DNA of 64,000 bases from Prorocentrum cordatum (lineage: Eukaryota > Sar > Dinophyceae > Prorocentrales > Prorocentraceae), in contig CAUYUJ010014195.1 of the NCBI GenBank assembly GCA_963575745.1, forward strand, positions 23,501 through 87,500. The letters run 5' to 3'. The stretch's first letter is position 1; each line of letters begins with the position of its first letter. Position numbers and translations under genes: made by a program. This document shows positions 43,130 through 52,934 of this stretch, piece after piece. The notes under the pieces are model-generated. The model was not told where the DNA came from. It saw nothing but the letters and a program-made list of their open reading frames with translations, and did no database searches.

Positions 43130-43660
43130 CTACGTCGGCCCACGGAAGTCCGACGCCAGCGCGCGCGGCGCCGGGGCAGCACTCGGGCGCGCAGCACCCG
43201 CCGGTCCGCGTCGCTTCTTGCGCGCGTTGGACGACGGGCTGCTGCGCGCGGACGGCCGCGCCCCCGGGTCAGGCGAATCACTCGCACGGCCACCTGGCGC
43301 CGCCGCGCGCGCAGGCGCGCGCGCCGGCCTGCGCGCGGGCGCCGCGCCGGAAGCAGCCGCGCCGGTGACCCAAGCACGCTCGTAATCCTCTAGGGCAACT
43401 CCCCATTGCGCCAACTGGTCCACGAAGGCAGTGAGTTCTTCTTCATCAATCGGGACTTTGGGCTTCTCCCAGAACCCCCCGCCGGCATTGTGGTCAGACT
43501 TCCGGCCCAGCCCCGCATGCAAGAGCTCGCCCTCGACCACGACGGACTTCCACCAGGACAACGACGGCCAAGCGACCTGACTCGCGCGGATGGCGGCGGA
43601 AACCATGTTGCCGGTGATGCGGTTCTCTGCCGTGGAGCATTTCCACAGGAGCGTGTTCTT
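43130..43660 (-). CDS. C-terminal part of the cysteine-cluster gene
   Basis: A continuous frame reads ERAACKNTLLWKCSTAENRI from about 43670, then WPSLSWWKSVVVEGELLHAG, GGGFWEKPKVPIDEEELTAF and VDQLAQWGVALEDYERAWV, then an Ala/Arg/Pro-rich tail to the stop at 43130. It is strongly protein-like but in a different frame from 43674-44678. A 17-base tandem repeat (ACTGAAAGAGCGGCATC) at the junction and possible splicing are candidate explanations. Most likely the same gene as its neighbour, either spliced or frameshifted. Confidence 0.55.
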   Translation of the reverse strand, partial: KNTLLWKCSTAENRITGNMVSAAIRASQVAWPSLSWWKSVVVEGELLHAGLGRKSDHNAGGGFWEKPKVPIDEEELTAFVDQLAQWGVALEDYERAWVTGAAASGAAPARRPARAPARAAAPGGRASDSPDPGARPSARSSPSSNARKKRRGPAGAARPSAAPAPRALASDFRGPT

Positions 43661-43673
43661 GCAGGCGGCTCTT

Positions 43674-44678
43674 TCAGTGATGCCGCTCTTTCAGTGTAGC
43701 GCACTCCCGCTGGCCCCGGCGACCGCCGCCAGACTGGCGCGGCGGAGGGCGCGGCACATGGCCGTGAACAGCGCAGCCGGACGGGCCTTGCACAAGCCTG
43801 CCGCACATCCTCCGCACCGTCACGCCGTGGTAATCGAGGGGAGCAATCTCCGCAGGGCAACCGGTTCGGTAATTCTTGGCGCTCCCATCGAGCAGCGTCA
43901 CCTTGGTGCAGTCGGACGTGCAATACTCGGAATGCCTGGCCACCCACTGGTCGTTGAAGGCGGGGTACCAGTACTTCCGCAACGGGCCCAAGAACTCCTC
44001 GATGTCAGCGCCCTGGTTGCCGATGCGGCAGTCGAAGTACGGAACGCTGGCCCACGCGTGTCCTCCTCCTGCTGCGCCAGCAGCACCTGCATCCAGCCAC
44101 ATGGGATTTTCCTGCAAAATTCCCTCCGCCGTCCAGCATAGAGAGCTCCAGAGGACGCATGCGTGCAGGAAGTCCTTCTTCTGGAACGCAGTGCGCGGGC
44201 ACCCGAAGAATGTCCCATAGGCCGCCGCGAAGTTCTCGAACCTGGTTCCGTCGGCCACCCAGAGAGCCTCGAACCACCGCAAGAGGGACACCTCGACGCC
44301 GAACTCCGCCGAGACAAAGCAATAGTCCAAGTCCGCTGGCACAGTGCGCAGCCAACGCTCCCGACCGCCCTGCGCGGGCACGAGCCGCATGGGGTAGTGA
44401 CGGCAAAAGCACCGCGGACACACTAACACTGCGACGTCCACGGTCTGAGCGCCGCTGGAGCGCGTGGCCACCGACGCCTGCAGGCGATCACGCAGTCGCC
44501 TCATGTCCACCTCGTGGCCTGTCCATGGGTGGCGGGGCCGGCGATTCGGGAGCGCGGAGGGCGGTGCGATGCCGTCGGTGCCGCATTGCCCGCAGCGCGT
44601 CCCCCTGTACTGCACCAGTAAGCGATCGGGCGCTGCCGGCGGAAGCGCCTCGTCAACGTACGCGCCCCGGGTTGCCAT
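43674..44678 (-). CDS. Cysteine-cluster protein, KDZ-transposase-associated type
   Basis: A 334-codon frame from ATG at 44678 (an upstream in-frame ATG at 44750 lies in less protein-like sequence). Visible features are a CGQC pair at residues 29-32, VCPRCFCRHYP near residue 95, a W/F-rich middle (SLLRWFEALWVADGTRFENF) and a C-terminal block HSEYCTSDCTKVTLLDGSAK followed by NYRTGC...MCG...GCAVH. The H-x3-C-x3-C...DG..KN.R..C...GC...C..H pattern is that of cysteine clusters near KDZ-type transposases and their domesticated relatives. Expected to bind zinc; biochemical role unknown. Its continuation is in another frame at 43130-43660. Confidence 0.65.
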   Translation of the reverse strand: MATRGAYVDEALPPAAPDRLLVQYRGTRCGQCGTDGIAPPSALPNRRPRHPWTGHEVDMRRLRDRLQASVATRSSGAQTVDVAVLVCPRCFCRHYPMRLVPAQGGRERWLRTVPADLDYCFVSAEFGVEVSLLRWFEALWVADGTRFENFAAAYGTFFGCPRTAFQKKDFLHACVLWSSLCWTAEGILQENPMWLDAGAAGAAGGGHAWASVPYFDCRIGNQGADIEEFLGPLRKYWYPAFNDQWVARHSEYCTSDCTKVTLLDGSAKNYRTGCPAEIAPLDYHGVTVRRMCGRLVQGPSGCAVHGHVPRPPPRQSGGGRRGQRECATLKERHH

Positions 44679-44879
44679 GCGGAGGGAATGGAAAAGGAAT
44701 GCGGATGCAGGCCCCCCCGGAAGGCACCGATGCGGAGCGCGGGAATCCACAACCCGCTCGAGCCTGAAAGCGTCGGGAAGTCGCTCTTCCGAGTCCCCTT
44801 CAGCGGCCCCTCGCTTCCCATGCCCCTTCGGAGTCCCCTGTCAAAGGCAGAACTCCGTGTCACTGGGGTGCCTATTGTA

Positions 44880-45115
44880 ATGGATATAATTTCTCTTCCA
44901 GCGGACGGGCGAAGCGCGGCTGGGAGAAAACGCATAAGCGTCCGGGACGGTTTGCTTGCCCAAAAGTTGCCTAAGAAACCCAAAAGATGGCCCAAGACGG
45001 TCCAAAGACGCCCAAAGAGCGCCCCCAAACGCCCAAAACAGCCCAAGAGGCCGCCAAGACGCACCAAGACATCTCCAAGAGGCATCAGAAGAGAGACCCA
45101 AGAAGCCAGAATCAT
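44880..45115 (+). repeat. CCAAGA minisatellite block
   Basis: Units such as AAAGATGGCCCAAGACGGTC occupy 44960-45100, followed by CCAGAATCATTGATTTTCCATTG, the AT-richer internal block seen in the composite elements. The conserved outer ends are missing, so this is probably a fragment of that family. Confidence 0.65.
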
Positions 45116-45659
45116 TGATTTTCCATTGTGTTTTCTTTGCTGTTGACATTCTCGCCGAATCTCCCAGATGCCCCCTAGAGTCCTCTCGTATTGGCAGGGA
45201 TCCCAAGAGACTCACAGTTTCATCAAAAAGGCTTCCGACCCACAGCCCAAACACGGTGGCGAGTTTGGCCGAATGCCACCAGATCGTTTCCACTATCGTC
45301 GCACGCTTCCACTTCTCCTAGGGCTCGGCGGAAGGGCGTACGACACTTCAGCCCAAATGGTGCCTTCGAGACAAACAAACACACGCATAGAGACAGCCAG
45401 ACAGAGCGCCGTCGAGCCAAACAAACACACGCATGGAGACAGCCAGACACACTGACAGACAGGCATAAAGACGTACGCACACATAAAGTCAACCAACAAG
45501 CACCCGATCACCGTGGCGAGGTATTGAAAAAATGCGGCCCTCCCACCACCCAATACCAAATGTTTTTACAACTTCTTCATTGCGATCCGCATTCAAACGA
45601 GCCTCGGCGCTGGGATCTCCGCCAGAGGCTACAAATTCTCGGTTGCGATCCGCTTGCCC
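45116..45659. other. Low-copy spacer with AAACAAACACACGCAT repeats
   Basis: Two or three copies of CAAACAAACACACGCAT(G/A)GAGACAGCCAGACA occur at 45370-45470. No supported gene. Confidence 0.6.
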
Positions 45660-46680
45660 AATTCGCCGGCCCAACGGGCCAGAGGCGTGCTAAGACCTCC
45701 AGTAACATCTTAACCGTGTTTCTATTTCGCACGCGCGGGGCGGCTCCTGGGGGTCTCCAGGCGAAAAGTACCCCGGGCAACTCCCGGCAAGGTCCTGCCG
45801 GAGACGCATCGCAACTCTCAGTGTGCACAGCCGATCAACCGCTGCCTCAAACCATGACTGAACATGCACTTCTTTCAGCGCAGGCATTCACCATGAGGTT
45901 TTTCCCATGTGGTCGGAAATTGTGGAGCCAGTCTCCGACACTGCACCCCATGGTTAGCACATTCATTGGCATCAACACGTCAAGCCATAGGGTAACACAC
46001 CATCTAACCCACCAGGCTTTACAAGATGCCAAAATCCTGGGCGCGGCCCTGGGAGCCTTCGGAGCGCTCCAGGAGCGGCCCAAGCAGGCGCCAGATAAGT
46101 TGCAGGCGCCACAACCTGAGGCTAAGAACGCTTCACAACGGCCCAAGATAGCCTCAAGACAACCCAAGATGCCCGCTGTACGCTCCAAAAGGCCTCCAAG
46201 AAGCCTCCCCTGAGGGCCCCAAGAGGCAAACATGATGTATTTCCAATTGTTTGTAACAGGACTTGGGCGTTCTCGCCTTTTCAGCTCCCCGACGCGCCAA
46301 GACGGGCCAAGAGGCCCCCAAACCCGCCCCAAAACGGCCCGAGAGTTTTCCAAGAGGGCCCCAAAAATAACCCACGAAGGCCCCAAGACGGCCCAAAAGG
46401 CCTCCATGACGGTCCACGAGGCCCTAGGATAGCCCGAAGGAGAGCCCAAAGAAGAAACCCGAACGGACGGTTCCAGCTCTCGGCCCCAAAAGGCGCCCAG
46501 AAGGCTCCCAGAAACCCCCACGAGACCCCGAGAGACCTCCAAGAAACCCCAATAAAGCCCCGAAAGACTCCCAAGCAGCCTCTGGGAGGCCTCCAATGGG
46601 CCCCAAAACTGGCCCCCCGAGCCCCCGAGAGCCACCGAGATGCGAAATGGGCCGGCGGAGTGAGCGAAACGATTCAATAA
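45660..46680 (+). mobile_element. Composite element with conserved ends, copy 3 (longest)
   Basis: It starts AATTCGCCGGCCCAACGGGC and ends GGGCCGGCGGAGTGAGCGAA, ACGATTCAATAA. It contains the conserved left block to about 45810, a low-copy insert (45820-46020) not in the other copies, minisatellite, the AT-richer block near 46230, and a minisatellite right half. On the minus strand a long frame begins at the right end (NRFAHSAGPFRISVALGG) and continues L/G/S/W-rich. Confidence 0.85.
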
Positions 46681-47037
46681 CTCAAGTTCCATGCTCTGGT
46701 CCCGCCCGGGCAGGCGAGCAACCCTGGCCGGAAACCGCCAGTCATATCCAACAATTCTCTAGGATTGCGCGTGACGACGCCACCCCTCCTCTTTCTCCCC
46801 CCCCTCCTCCTTCTCCTCCTCCTCCTCCTCCTCCTCCTCCTCCTCCTCCTGTTTTTACCCCCTCTCCTCCACACGCTGCTCTTCCTCTCCCCCTCCTCCT
46901 CTTCATGCTCTCCCTTCTTCTCCTCCTCCTCCTCCTCCTCCTCCTCCTCCTCCTCCTTCTCTTCCTCCCTCCGCCTCCTCCTCCTCGTCCTCCTCCTCCT
47001 CTTCCTGGCCTCCATGTCAGCCGAAGAGTCCCTAGGA
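46430..47037 (+). repeat. 608-bp tandem duplication, unit 1
   Basis: The right half of composite copy 3, its AATAACTCAA end, a CGCCCG...GGCAGGCGAGC segment, ATATCCAACA and a TCC microsatellite (46795-47010) are all repeated in the same order 608 bases later. Copies have diverged by many substitutions and differ in TCC length. Confidence 0.8.
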
Positions 47038-47640
47038 CAGCCCCAAGGAGAGCCCAAAGAAGGAATCCGAACGGAGGTTTCGAGCTCCCGGCCCCAAAAG
47101 AACCCCAGGAGGCTCCCAAAGGCCCCCAAGAAGCCCCGAGAACCCCCCAAGAGGCTCCAATACAGCCCGAAGAGGCTCCCGAGAAACTCCCGGGATGCTT
47201 CCAAGAGCTCCCAAAACGGCCCTCCGTGGCCCCCGAGAGCCACAGAGATGCGAAAAAGGCCGGCGGAGTGAGCGAATCGATTAAACAACTCAACTGACAT
47301 GCTCGGGCCCCGCCCGCGCAGGCGAGCGGCCCTAGCCCGAAACCGCGACATATCCAACAGCTCCATAGGATTCCGCGTTGCGACGCCTCCCCTCCTCCTC
47401 CTCCCCCTCCTCCTCCTCCTCCTCCTCCTCCTCCATATCCTCCCCCTCCCCCTCCTCCACCTTTATGTCGTTCCTCCTCCTCCTCCTCCTGCTTTTTCTC
47501 CCTCTCCTGCCCATGCTGCTCTTCCTCCTTCCCTCCGCCTCCTCATGCTCTCCCTCCTTCTCCTTCTCCTCCTCCTCGTCTTCCTCCTCCTCCTCCCCCC
47601 CCCCCCCCTCAGCACTACCGGCGTCTTTGCGTGGCCGCTC
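47038..47640 (+). repeat. 608-bp tandem duplication, unit 2
   Basis: It contains a partial composite element (right half to GGCCGGCGGAGTGAGCGAAT, CGATTAAACAA at 47288), the same linker, and a TCC microsatellite at 47395-47610. The minus frame NRFAHSAGLFRISVALGG stays open through the minisatellite as in unit 1. Confidence 0.8.
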
Positions 47641-48060
47641 AAATGCCCTTCTTCTCGCCCTGGCCCTTCTCCCCCTTCCCTGGGTTGTTGGCGTTCTCGT
47701 CCTTCCCCGTTGCGCCCTTGCCCTTGCCTTCGCCCTTCGCGGAGTCGTTCTTCCCCTTGCCCTTCGCGGCGTCGGTCGCCCCCTTGCCGTTTGCAACGCC
47801 CTTCGCGGCGTCGTTCTTCCCCGTGCCGTAGTCGCTGCTGCTCGCGCCGGTGTCCAGCGTGCAAGCGCCCTTCCCTGCCGCGCCCTTGCCCCTGCCCGTG
47901 GCCTGGTCCGCGCGGCGCGCAGCAGCTGCCGCAATGCGGCGCTGGGCCTCGGCTCGCTCGGCCTCGAGCGCGCCGTTCGCACGCTCCAGCTCGTGCTGGG
48001 CCTTCTCCTTAGGGAATCGAGCACTTCTCTCTCCTCCAGCGCGAAGACACCTCCAGCGCA
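47639..48060 (-). CDS. Coiled-coil/Gly-Lys-rich C-terminal exon of the zinc-knuckle gene
   Basis: The frame reads RFPKEKAQHELERANGALEA, ERAEAQRRIAAAAARRADQA, then GKGAAGKG...ASSSDYGTGKND and a lysine/glycine-rich tail ending GEKGQGEKKGI with a stop at 47639. This is a charged helix followed by a low-complexity basic tail. It is probably downstream of the coiled-coil exon near 48.3-48.4 kb and of the N-terminal exon 48584-49351. Boundaries are approximate. Confidence 0.5.
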
Positions 48061-48247
48061 TGCTCTGGGGAAGCTGCACAGCCCGCGGCAACCCCGGGAT
48101 TTCCCTTCCAGAGAACTCAGCCACGTGCTCTCGCGCGCACCGCAGTTGCCCGCACCGCCGTCGGTGGAGCTCCCTTCGTGGCCACGATGCGCGCGGGGCT
48201 GCGGACGGGAGACGCAGACCCGACGAAACAGAATAACTTGGACGAGC

Positions 48248-48393
48248 CCGCGCTATTGCCCCCGCGGCTCCTTGCTCTCCCGTTCTCGACGTTCCGCAGA
48301 CGCCGCTCTCTTCAGGGCGCTGTTCTCCCGCTGCTGCTGGAGCTCTGCCGCCTGGTCGTGGCGCCTCTTCGCGTTCTCCAGGTGGTGCTCTCA
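48248..48393 (-). CDS. Coiled-coil exon of the zinc-knuckle gene
   Basis: Starting near CTCTGAGAG|CACCACCTGG, the frame reads HHLENAKRRHDQAAELQQQR and ENSALKRAASAERRERE, a clear charged heptad-like helix. It ends near a TAG at 48256. The intervening minus sequence to 48583 also contains a possible hydrophobic segment (VGSAIIGASALFAAGLSWL), which may be another exon. Splice sites are tentative. Confidence 0.4.
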
Positions 48394-48583
48394 GAGGCGC
48401 TTGCAACCTTGCGCGGGGGATTCGAAAGCCACGAGAGGCCGGCCGCGAACAAAGCAGACGCCCCAATAATCGCGGAACCAACAGATTCCAGCAGGTGTTG
48501 GAGGCCAAAACGCCCAGGGACCACATCATATTTTGTCACGACTGCGCGTTCACTGGCGCGTTTGCCTGAAACGCCGCCGGCGT

Positions 48584-49351
48584 CTACTTTAAGCATTCTC
48601 TCCCCCGCGCGCCTTTCAGCACCGTCAGCCAAGCCTCCTTGTGGGCCGCGTGCCACGCGGCCCAACCCTCCTGGGAGAGCTCCGCGTGCGGGGGAGCCGC
48701 CAACCCCCGCAGGAAAGCGTTCTCCACCTCGAGTTGCTGCTGCTCCGTGGGCGCTGCTCCGACAAACGGAACCGCCCACGCTTTCGGCGGCCACGCTGCC
48801 GGAAAGGGCACGGCTGGCGGTGCTGCTGCAGCCGGCGCTGCCGCTGGTGCTCCTGCCGCTGGCGCTGCGGCCTTTGCTGCTGCCGCTTCGGCCGCGCCGC
48901 TCGTGGTGCTGCCGGTGCCGGTGGAGCCGGCGCTGCTGCTGCTGCTGCTGCTGCTGCGAACAGCCGGGGAAGCCTTCCGAGGCGCCGCTGGCGCCGCCGC
49001 CGGAGGAGGCGCCGCCAGCGCCGCCGCCTTCGACGCCTTTGGAGGCGCCGCCAGCGCCGCTGCTTCGGACGCTTTCGGAGCAGCCGCCGCCTGAGGAGGC
49101 GCCAGTGGCGCCGCCGCCGCCGCCGCTTTGGACGCCCTGGGAGGCGCCGCCGGCGCCGCCGCTTTGGACGCCTGGGGAAGCGCCGCCGCCACCTTCGGAG
49201 GCACCGCCGGCGCCGCCGCTTTCACAGGCGCCGCCGGCGCGCCCATCGCCTTCTTAGGGCGTCCCGGGCCAGTCTGCCAGTGGGACTTGTCGTCGCAACG
49301 ACACTTGTCGGGCCCCCAGCCCGGGCAAAAAGGACACTGTCTGCGCCCCAT
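48584..49351 (-). CDS. Zinc-knuckle, alanine-rich protein (N-terminal exon)
   Basis: A 255-codon frame starts at ATG 49349-49351 (context ATCACGGCAATGG). Residues 6-25 carry Cys6-x2-Cys9, Cys17-x-Cys19 and His24 (CPFCPGWGPDKCRCDDKSHW), a probable small zinc site. Residues about 30-185 are repeated A/P/K blocks (PPKASKAAALAAPP type), a Ser run, then QQQLEVENAFLRGLAAPPHA and AWHAAHKEAWLTVLKGARG, a folded-looking C-terminal helix region. A GC donor after CTGAAAG near 48606 may end the exon before the in-frame TAA. Function unknown; no homologue recognised. Confidence 0.6.
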   Translation of the reverse strand: MGRRQCPFCPGWGPDKCRCDDKSHWQTGPGRPKKAMGAPAAPVKAAAPAVPPKVAAALPQASKAAAPAAPPRASKAAAAAAPLAPPQAAAAPKASEAAALAAPPKASKAAALAAPPPAAAPAAPRKASPAVRSSSSSSSSAGSTGTGSTTSGAAEAAAAKAAAPAAGAPAAAPAAAAPPAVPFPAAWPPKAWAVPFVGAAPTEQQQLEVENAFLRGLAAPPHAELSQEGWAAWHAAHKEAWLTVLKGARGRECLK

Positions 49352-49775
49352 TGCCGTGATACCAGCGTGCGCAAGATAAATAATCAGAGCCTCAATGCAC
49401 CTACGAATGAGAAAGAACCCTGCTTCCCGAACGCCTGATACCTTCCGCCTCCTGCCGCCCCATCCTTACTCATCGTGCCTTTCCCTAGTCCCTCATACCC
49501 TCTCCTACTCCTCTTACCTCTTCCTGCCTCCTGGGCTCTCGCCCTCTCGTTCATCCTCGCTTGCCGAGGCGACCGAAACACCGCACATGAGCAAAGCCAT
49601 CCTCTCTCCTCCTTCCCTCCTCCTTCGAACTCTTCTCCTCCCCCCTTCCCTGTGGTTACCCTCCATGCGGTGCAGCACAAGCGTCGTAGCCCTGAGGGCG
49701 CAGGAGGTCCACAGAGACCCCTGCTCGGATTAGAACTCGCCGGAGCGACTCCTCTGGGAGGGAATTCCACTGGGA
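49352..49775. other. Spacer upstream of the zinc-knuckle gene
   Basis: Pyrimidine-rich on the plus strand (49440-49650). No supported gene. By position it should hold the promoter or 5' region of the minus-strand gene, but no dinoflagellate core-promoter signal can be recognised by eye. Confidence 0.4.
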
Positions 49776-51235
49776 ACTCGAAGAGACGAAAAGGACTGAC
49801 AGAAACTAAAAGGGACTAAAAGGGACTAGAAGGGACTCGAAGGGAGTGAAGAGCTTAAAGGGAAGGGACGGAAAGGACTGAAAGGGACTAAAAGGGTCTC
49901 AAGGGACTAAAAGGGACTAAAAGGGACTCAAAGGGACTGAAGAGCTTAAAGGCTGCAATCGTACAGAAGGGACGGAAAGGACTGAAAGGGACTAAAAGGG
50001 TCTCAAGGGACCAAAGGGACTAAAAGGGACTAAAGGGACTAAAAGGGACTAAAAGGGACTCAAAGGGACTAGAAGGGACTAAGAGAGACCAAAAGGGAGC
50101 ACATGGCACGAAAGAGACTGAAAGCAGCTACAAGGCGACAATCGTACTGAAGAGACGGAGGGGAACTGAAAGGGACTAAAAGGGACTAACAGAGAGTAAA
50201 GGGACTGATAGAACCAAAGGGAACTAAAAGAGAGTAAAAACAAAAGTAAAAGAGACAAAAAGACACCGGAGGGCGTCAAAGGAGCTAAAACGCTACCATT
50301 ATACTGAACGGACGGAAAGGGACTGAAAAAGACGAAAAGCGACAAAAAGGAACTAAATGGACTACAAAAGAGTAAAAGGGACTAAAAGGGACTAACAGGC
50401 ACCACAGGACTTGAAAGGAGCTTAAAGGCTACAATCCTACTGAAGGGACGGAAAGGGACTCAAAGGTACGAAAAGAGACTAAAGGGATAACAAGAAACTC
50501 AAAGGGACTAAGAGGGACCAAAAGGGATTACATGGTACGAAAGAGACTGAAAGGAGCTAAAAGGCGACAATCGTACTGAAGAGACGGAAGGAGACTGAAA
50601 GGGACTACAAGGGACTAACAAAGACTAAAGGGACGAAGCGAACCAAAAGGAACTAAAAGGGACTAACAAGAAAGTAAAAGGGACAAAAAGACACAGAAGG
50701 CCTCAAAGGAGCCAAAAGGCTACCATTACACTGAAGGGACGGTAAGGGATTGACAGGGACTAGAAGCGACTAAAAGGATCTAAACGAACTACAAAAGACT
50801 ACAAGGAACGAAAAGGGACTACAAGGGACTAAGAGGCACTACAGGGATTGAAATGAGCTTGAAGGCTACAACCCTTCTGAAAAGACGGAAGGAAACTGAA
50901 CGGCACTAAAAGGGACTAAAGGGACTAAAAGGGAGTCAATAAAACTACAAGCGAATAAGAGGGACCAAAAGGGACTACAAGGCACGAAAGAAACTGAAAG
51001 GCTACAATCATACTGAAGGAGCGGGAAGGGATTCAAAGGGACTACAAGGAACTAAAAGGGACTACAGGGACTAAAAGAGACCCAGAGGGACTATAAGAAA
51101 CTGAAAGGAAGTGAACCGAAGACAACGAACTCGAAGGCTGCACAAGGGCGAAAGAAACATACGAGAGACTGGAGCAACCTAAAACTATGAAGAAGGAACT
51201 GAACCAACAAAAAAAGACTAACGGGAATCAGACCG
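49776..51235 (+). repeat. GGGACTAAAA minisatellite, 1.45 kb
   Basis: About 10-base units (AAAGGGACTA) with variants fill 1.45 kb, purine-rich on the plus strand. A marker block (GGCTACAATCGTACTGAAGG, then GACGGAAAGGGACTGAAAGG) recurs roughly every 130-180 bases (about 49955, 50135, 50295, 50430, 50565, 50725, 50865 and 51000), so there is higher-order structure. Confidence 0.9.
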
Positions 51236-51254
51236 ACGGAAGACGGAAAGGGAT

Positions 51255-51430
51255 AACAGGGCGGCGGCGGCAGCGACGACGACGACGTCCACGCTGACGG
51301 CGACGACGACGACGACGACCGCAGCAGCGCCGAAGCCGAGGATGGCAGCGGCGGCGGAGCCGGCTACGCCGACGCCGACGACGACGACGACGACGACGAC
51401 GCCGCCGCCGACGACGACGACGACGAACGG
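51255..51430 (+). repeat. GAC/GGC triplet repeat
   Basis: GACGAC and GGCGGC runs translate as poly-T, poly-D or poly-R. Similar to 54955-55370. Confidence 0.95.
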
Positions 51431-51499
51431 CGTCGGCGACAGCGATGGCGACGACGACTTCGGCCGAAATCCGCTCGAAATAAATTCCCGGATCTCTCT

Positions 51500-51830
51500 C
51501 GGGGTCCCTCCCGACGCAGTTGCTTACCCCAGATCGATCTCCAGCGACCCCGAGACCCGAAAACCGCCCCCGGAGGGCCGAAAACGCGGAAAATCTCCCC
51601 GATCCGTGAAGATCGAGAATCGAAGTTCGACAGATGGCCACGTCCTCGATCGCAGTTTTTCAACCCGGATCGACTTCCAGAGGCCCCGGGAACCGAAGGC
51701 GGCCCCCTGGGGCCGAACCCGCCGAGAAACCTCCCCGAGCTCCGCAATTCGAAAAGCAAAGTTTTTCAATACGGGGTCCCCGGTGGTCTCCCGAGGTCCC
51801 GAAAACTTCCCCAGGTTTTCCGTCCTGAGT
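51500..51830 (+). repeat. About 135-bp tandem duplication in an open stretch
   Basis: GATCGATCTCCAGCGACCCC (about 51533) and GGATCGACTTCCAGAGGCCC (about 51667) head two units sharing CCCCGAG...CGAAAAC, CCTCCCCGA and AATTCGAA/AATCGAA. The plus frame 51342-52031 is open across it but begins in the triplet repeat and has no recognisable domain. Confidence 0.6.
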
Positions 51831-52039
51831 CACATTCTAATGATCCTAGGGCCCGTTGAAGACTTACGAAGGCCGACAATTGCGAAAACCGATGTGCTAG
51901 ACAAATCCGCCGACCCCTTTGGTCTCATCGGCGTGTCAGATGCTCCCCCTCTCCCCAAACCCCTCCCTGGGGGCCTCGTCTGGTCGATCAGGAGGGGAAG
52001 CGCCCGGCCAGCCGGCGTACACGCGCCATGAGACAACAC

Positions 52040-52170
52040 AGAGCTCCACGACGAGCCAAAAAGGCCCCAAGAGGCTCCCGAGCCGGTCCAAGAAGCCCCG
52101 AGTCGCCGAAACATCGTTTCAAGACGCCCAGGATGGATTCCAGACGGCCAAAGATGCTTCCAAGACGTGA
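52040..52170 (+). repeat. CCAAGA minisatellite fragment
   Basis: AAAAAGGCCCCAAGAGGCTC and GGCCAAAGATGCTTCCAAGA words immediately precede the third satellite family. Confidence 0.65.
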
Positions 52171-52174
52171 CCCT

Positions 52175-52925
52175 ACGAATACGGCGGCGGTGCGCGGCTC
52201 GGGCGTACGAGTGGGGCTGCGTACGGCTACTGGTATGACTGCGACGTGCACGGCCGAGCGTACGAGTACGGCTACGTACCGGTACGAGTACGACTGGAGG
52301 GGGCGTACGAGTTCGGCGACGTGGGCCTACTAGTACGGCAGCAGAATGCAAGGACGGCCGTACTAGTACAGCTACGCACGCCTACTAATACGGCGGCGGT
52401 GTGCCAGGTCGGGCGTACGAGTACGGCTACGTACGGCTACGAGTACGACTGCGACGTGGCCGGCCGAGCGTACGAGTAGGGCCACGTACGCGTACTAGTA
52501 CGACCGGAGCGGGCGTACTAGTACGGCTACGTAGCCCTACTAGTACGCCTGCGGCGTGCACGGCCGAGCGTACGAGTACGGCTACGTACGGCTACTAGTA
52601 CGCCTGTGGCGTGCACGGCCGAGCGTACTAGTACGGCTACGTAGGCCTACTAGTACGCCTGCGGCGTGCACGGCCGAGCGTACGAGTACGGCTACGTACG
52701 GCTACTAGTACGCCTGCGGCATGCACGGCCGAGCGTACGAGTACGGCTACGTACGGGTACTAGTACGCCTGCGGCGTGCACGGCCGAGCGTACGAGTACG
52801 GCTACATACGGGTACTAGTACGCCTGCGGCATGCACGGCCGAGCGTACGAGTACGGCTACGTACGGCTACTAGTACGCCCCGCGGTCGTACTAGTAGGAC
52901 GAAGTAGGCCTACTAGTACGACGAC
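52175..52925 (+). repeat. GTACTAGTAC satellite, 54-bp family
   Basis: Monomers GCACGGCCGAGCGTACGAGT, then ACGGCTACGTACGGCTACTA and GTACGCCTGCGG recur every 54-56 bases (for example about 52556, 52612, 52666, 52720, 52774 and 52828). Shares the TACTAGTAC palindrome with 38.1-41.2 kb but a different body. Its last unit (GTACTAGTAGGACGAAGTAG) abuts the LINE fragment at 52.94 kb. Confidence 0.95.
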
Positions 52926-52934
52926 CGGGAGAAG

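Noticed and set aside
51342-52031. 229-codon plus ORF as a gene
   Set aside because: Starts inside a GAC/GGC repeat, contains a 135-bp tandem duplication and no domain; left as repeat and open sequence.
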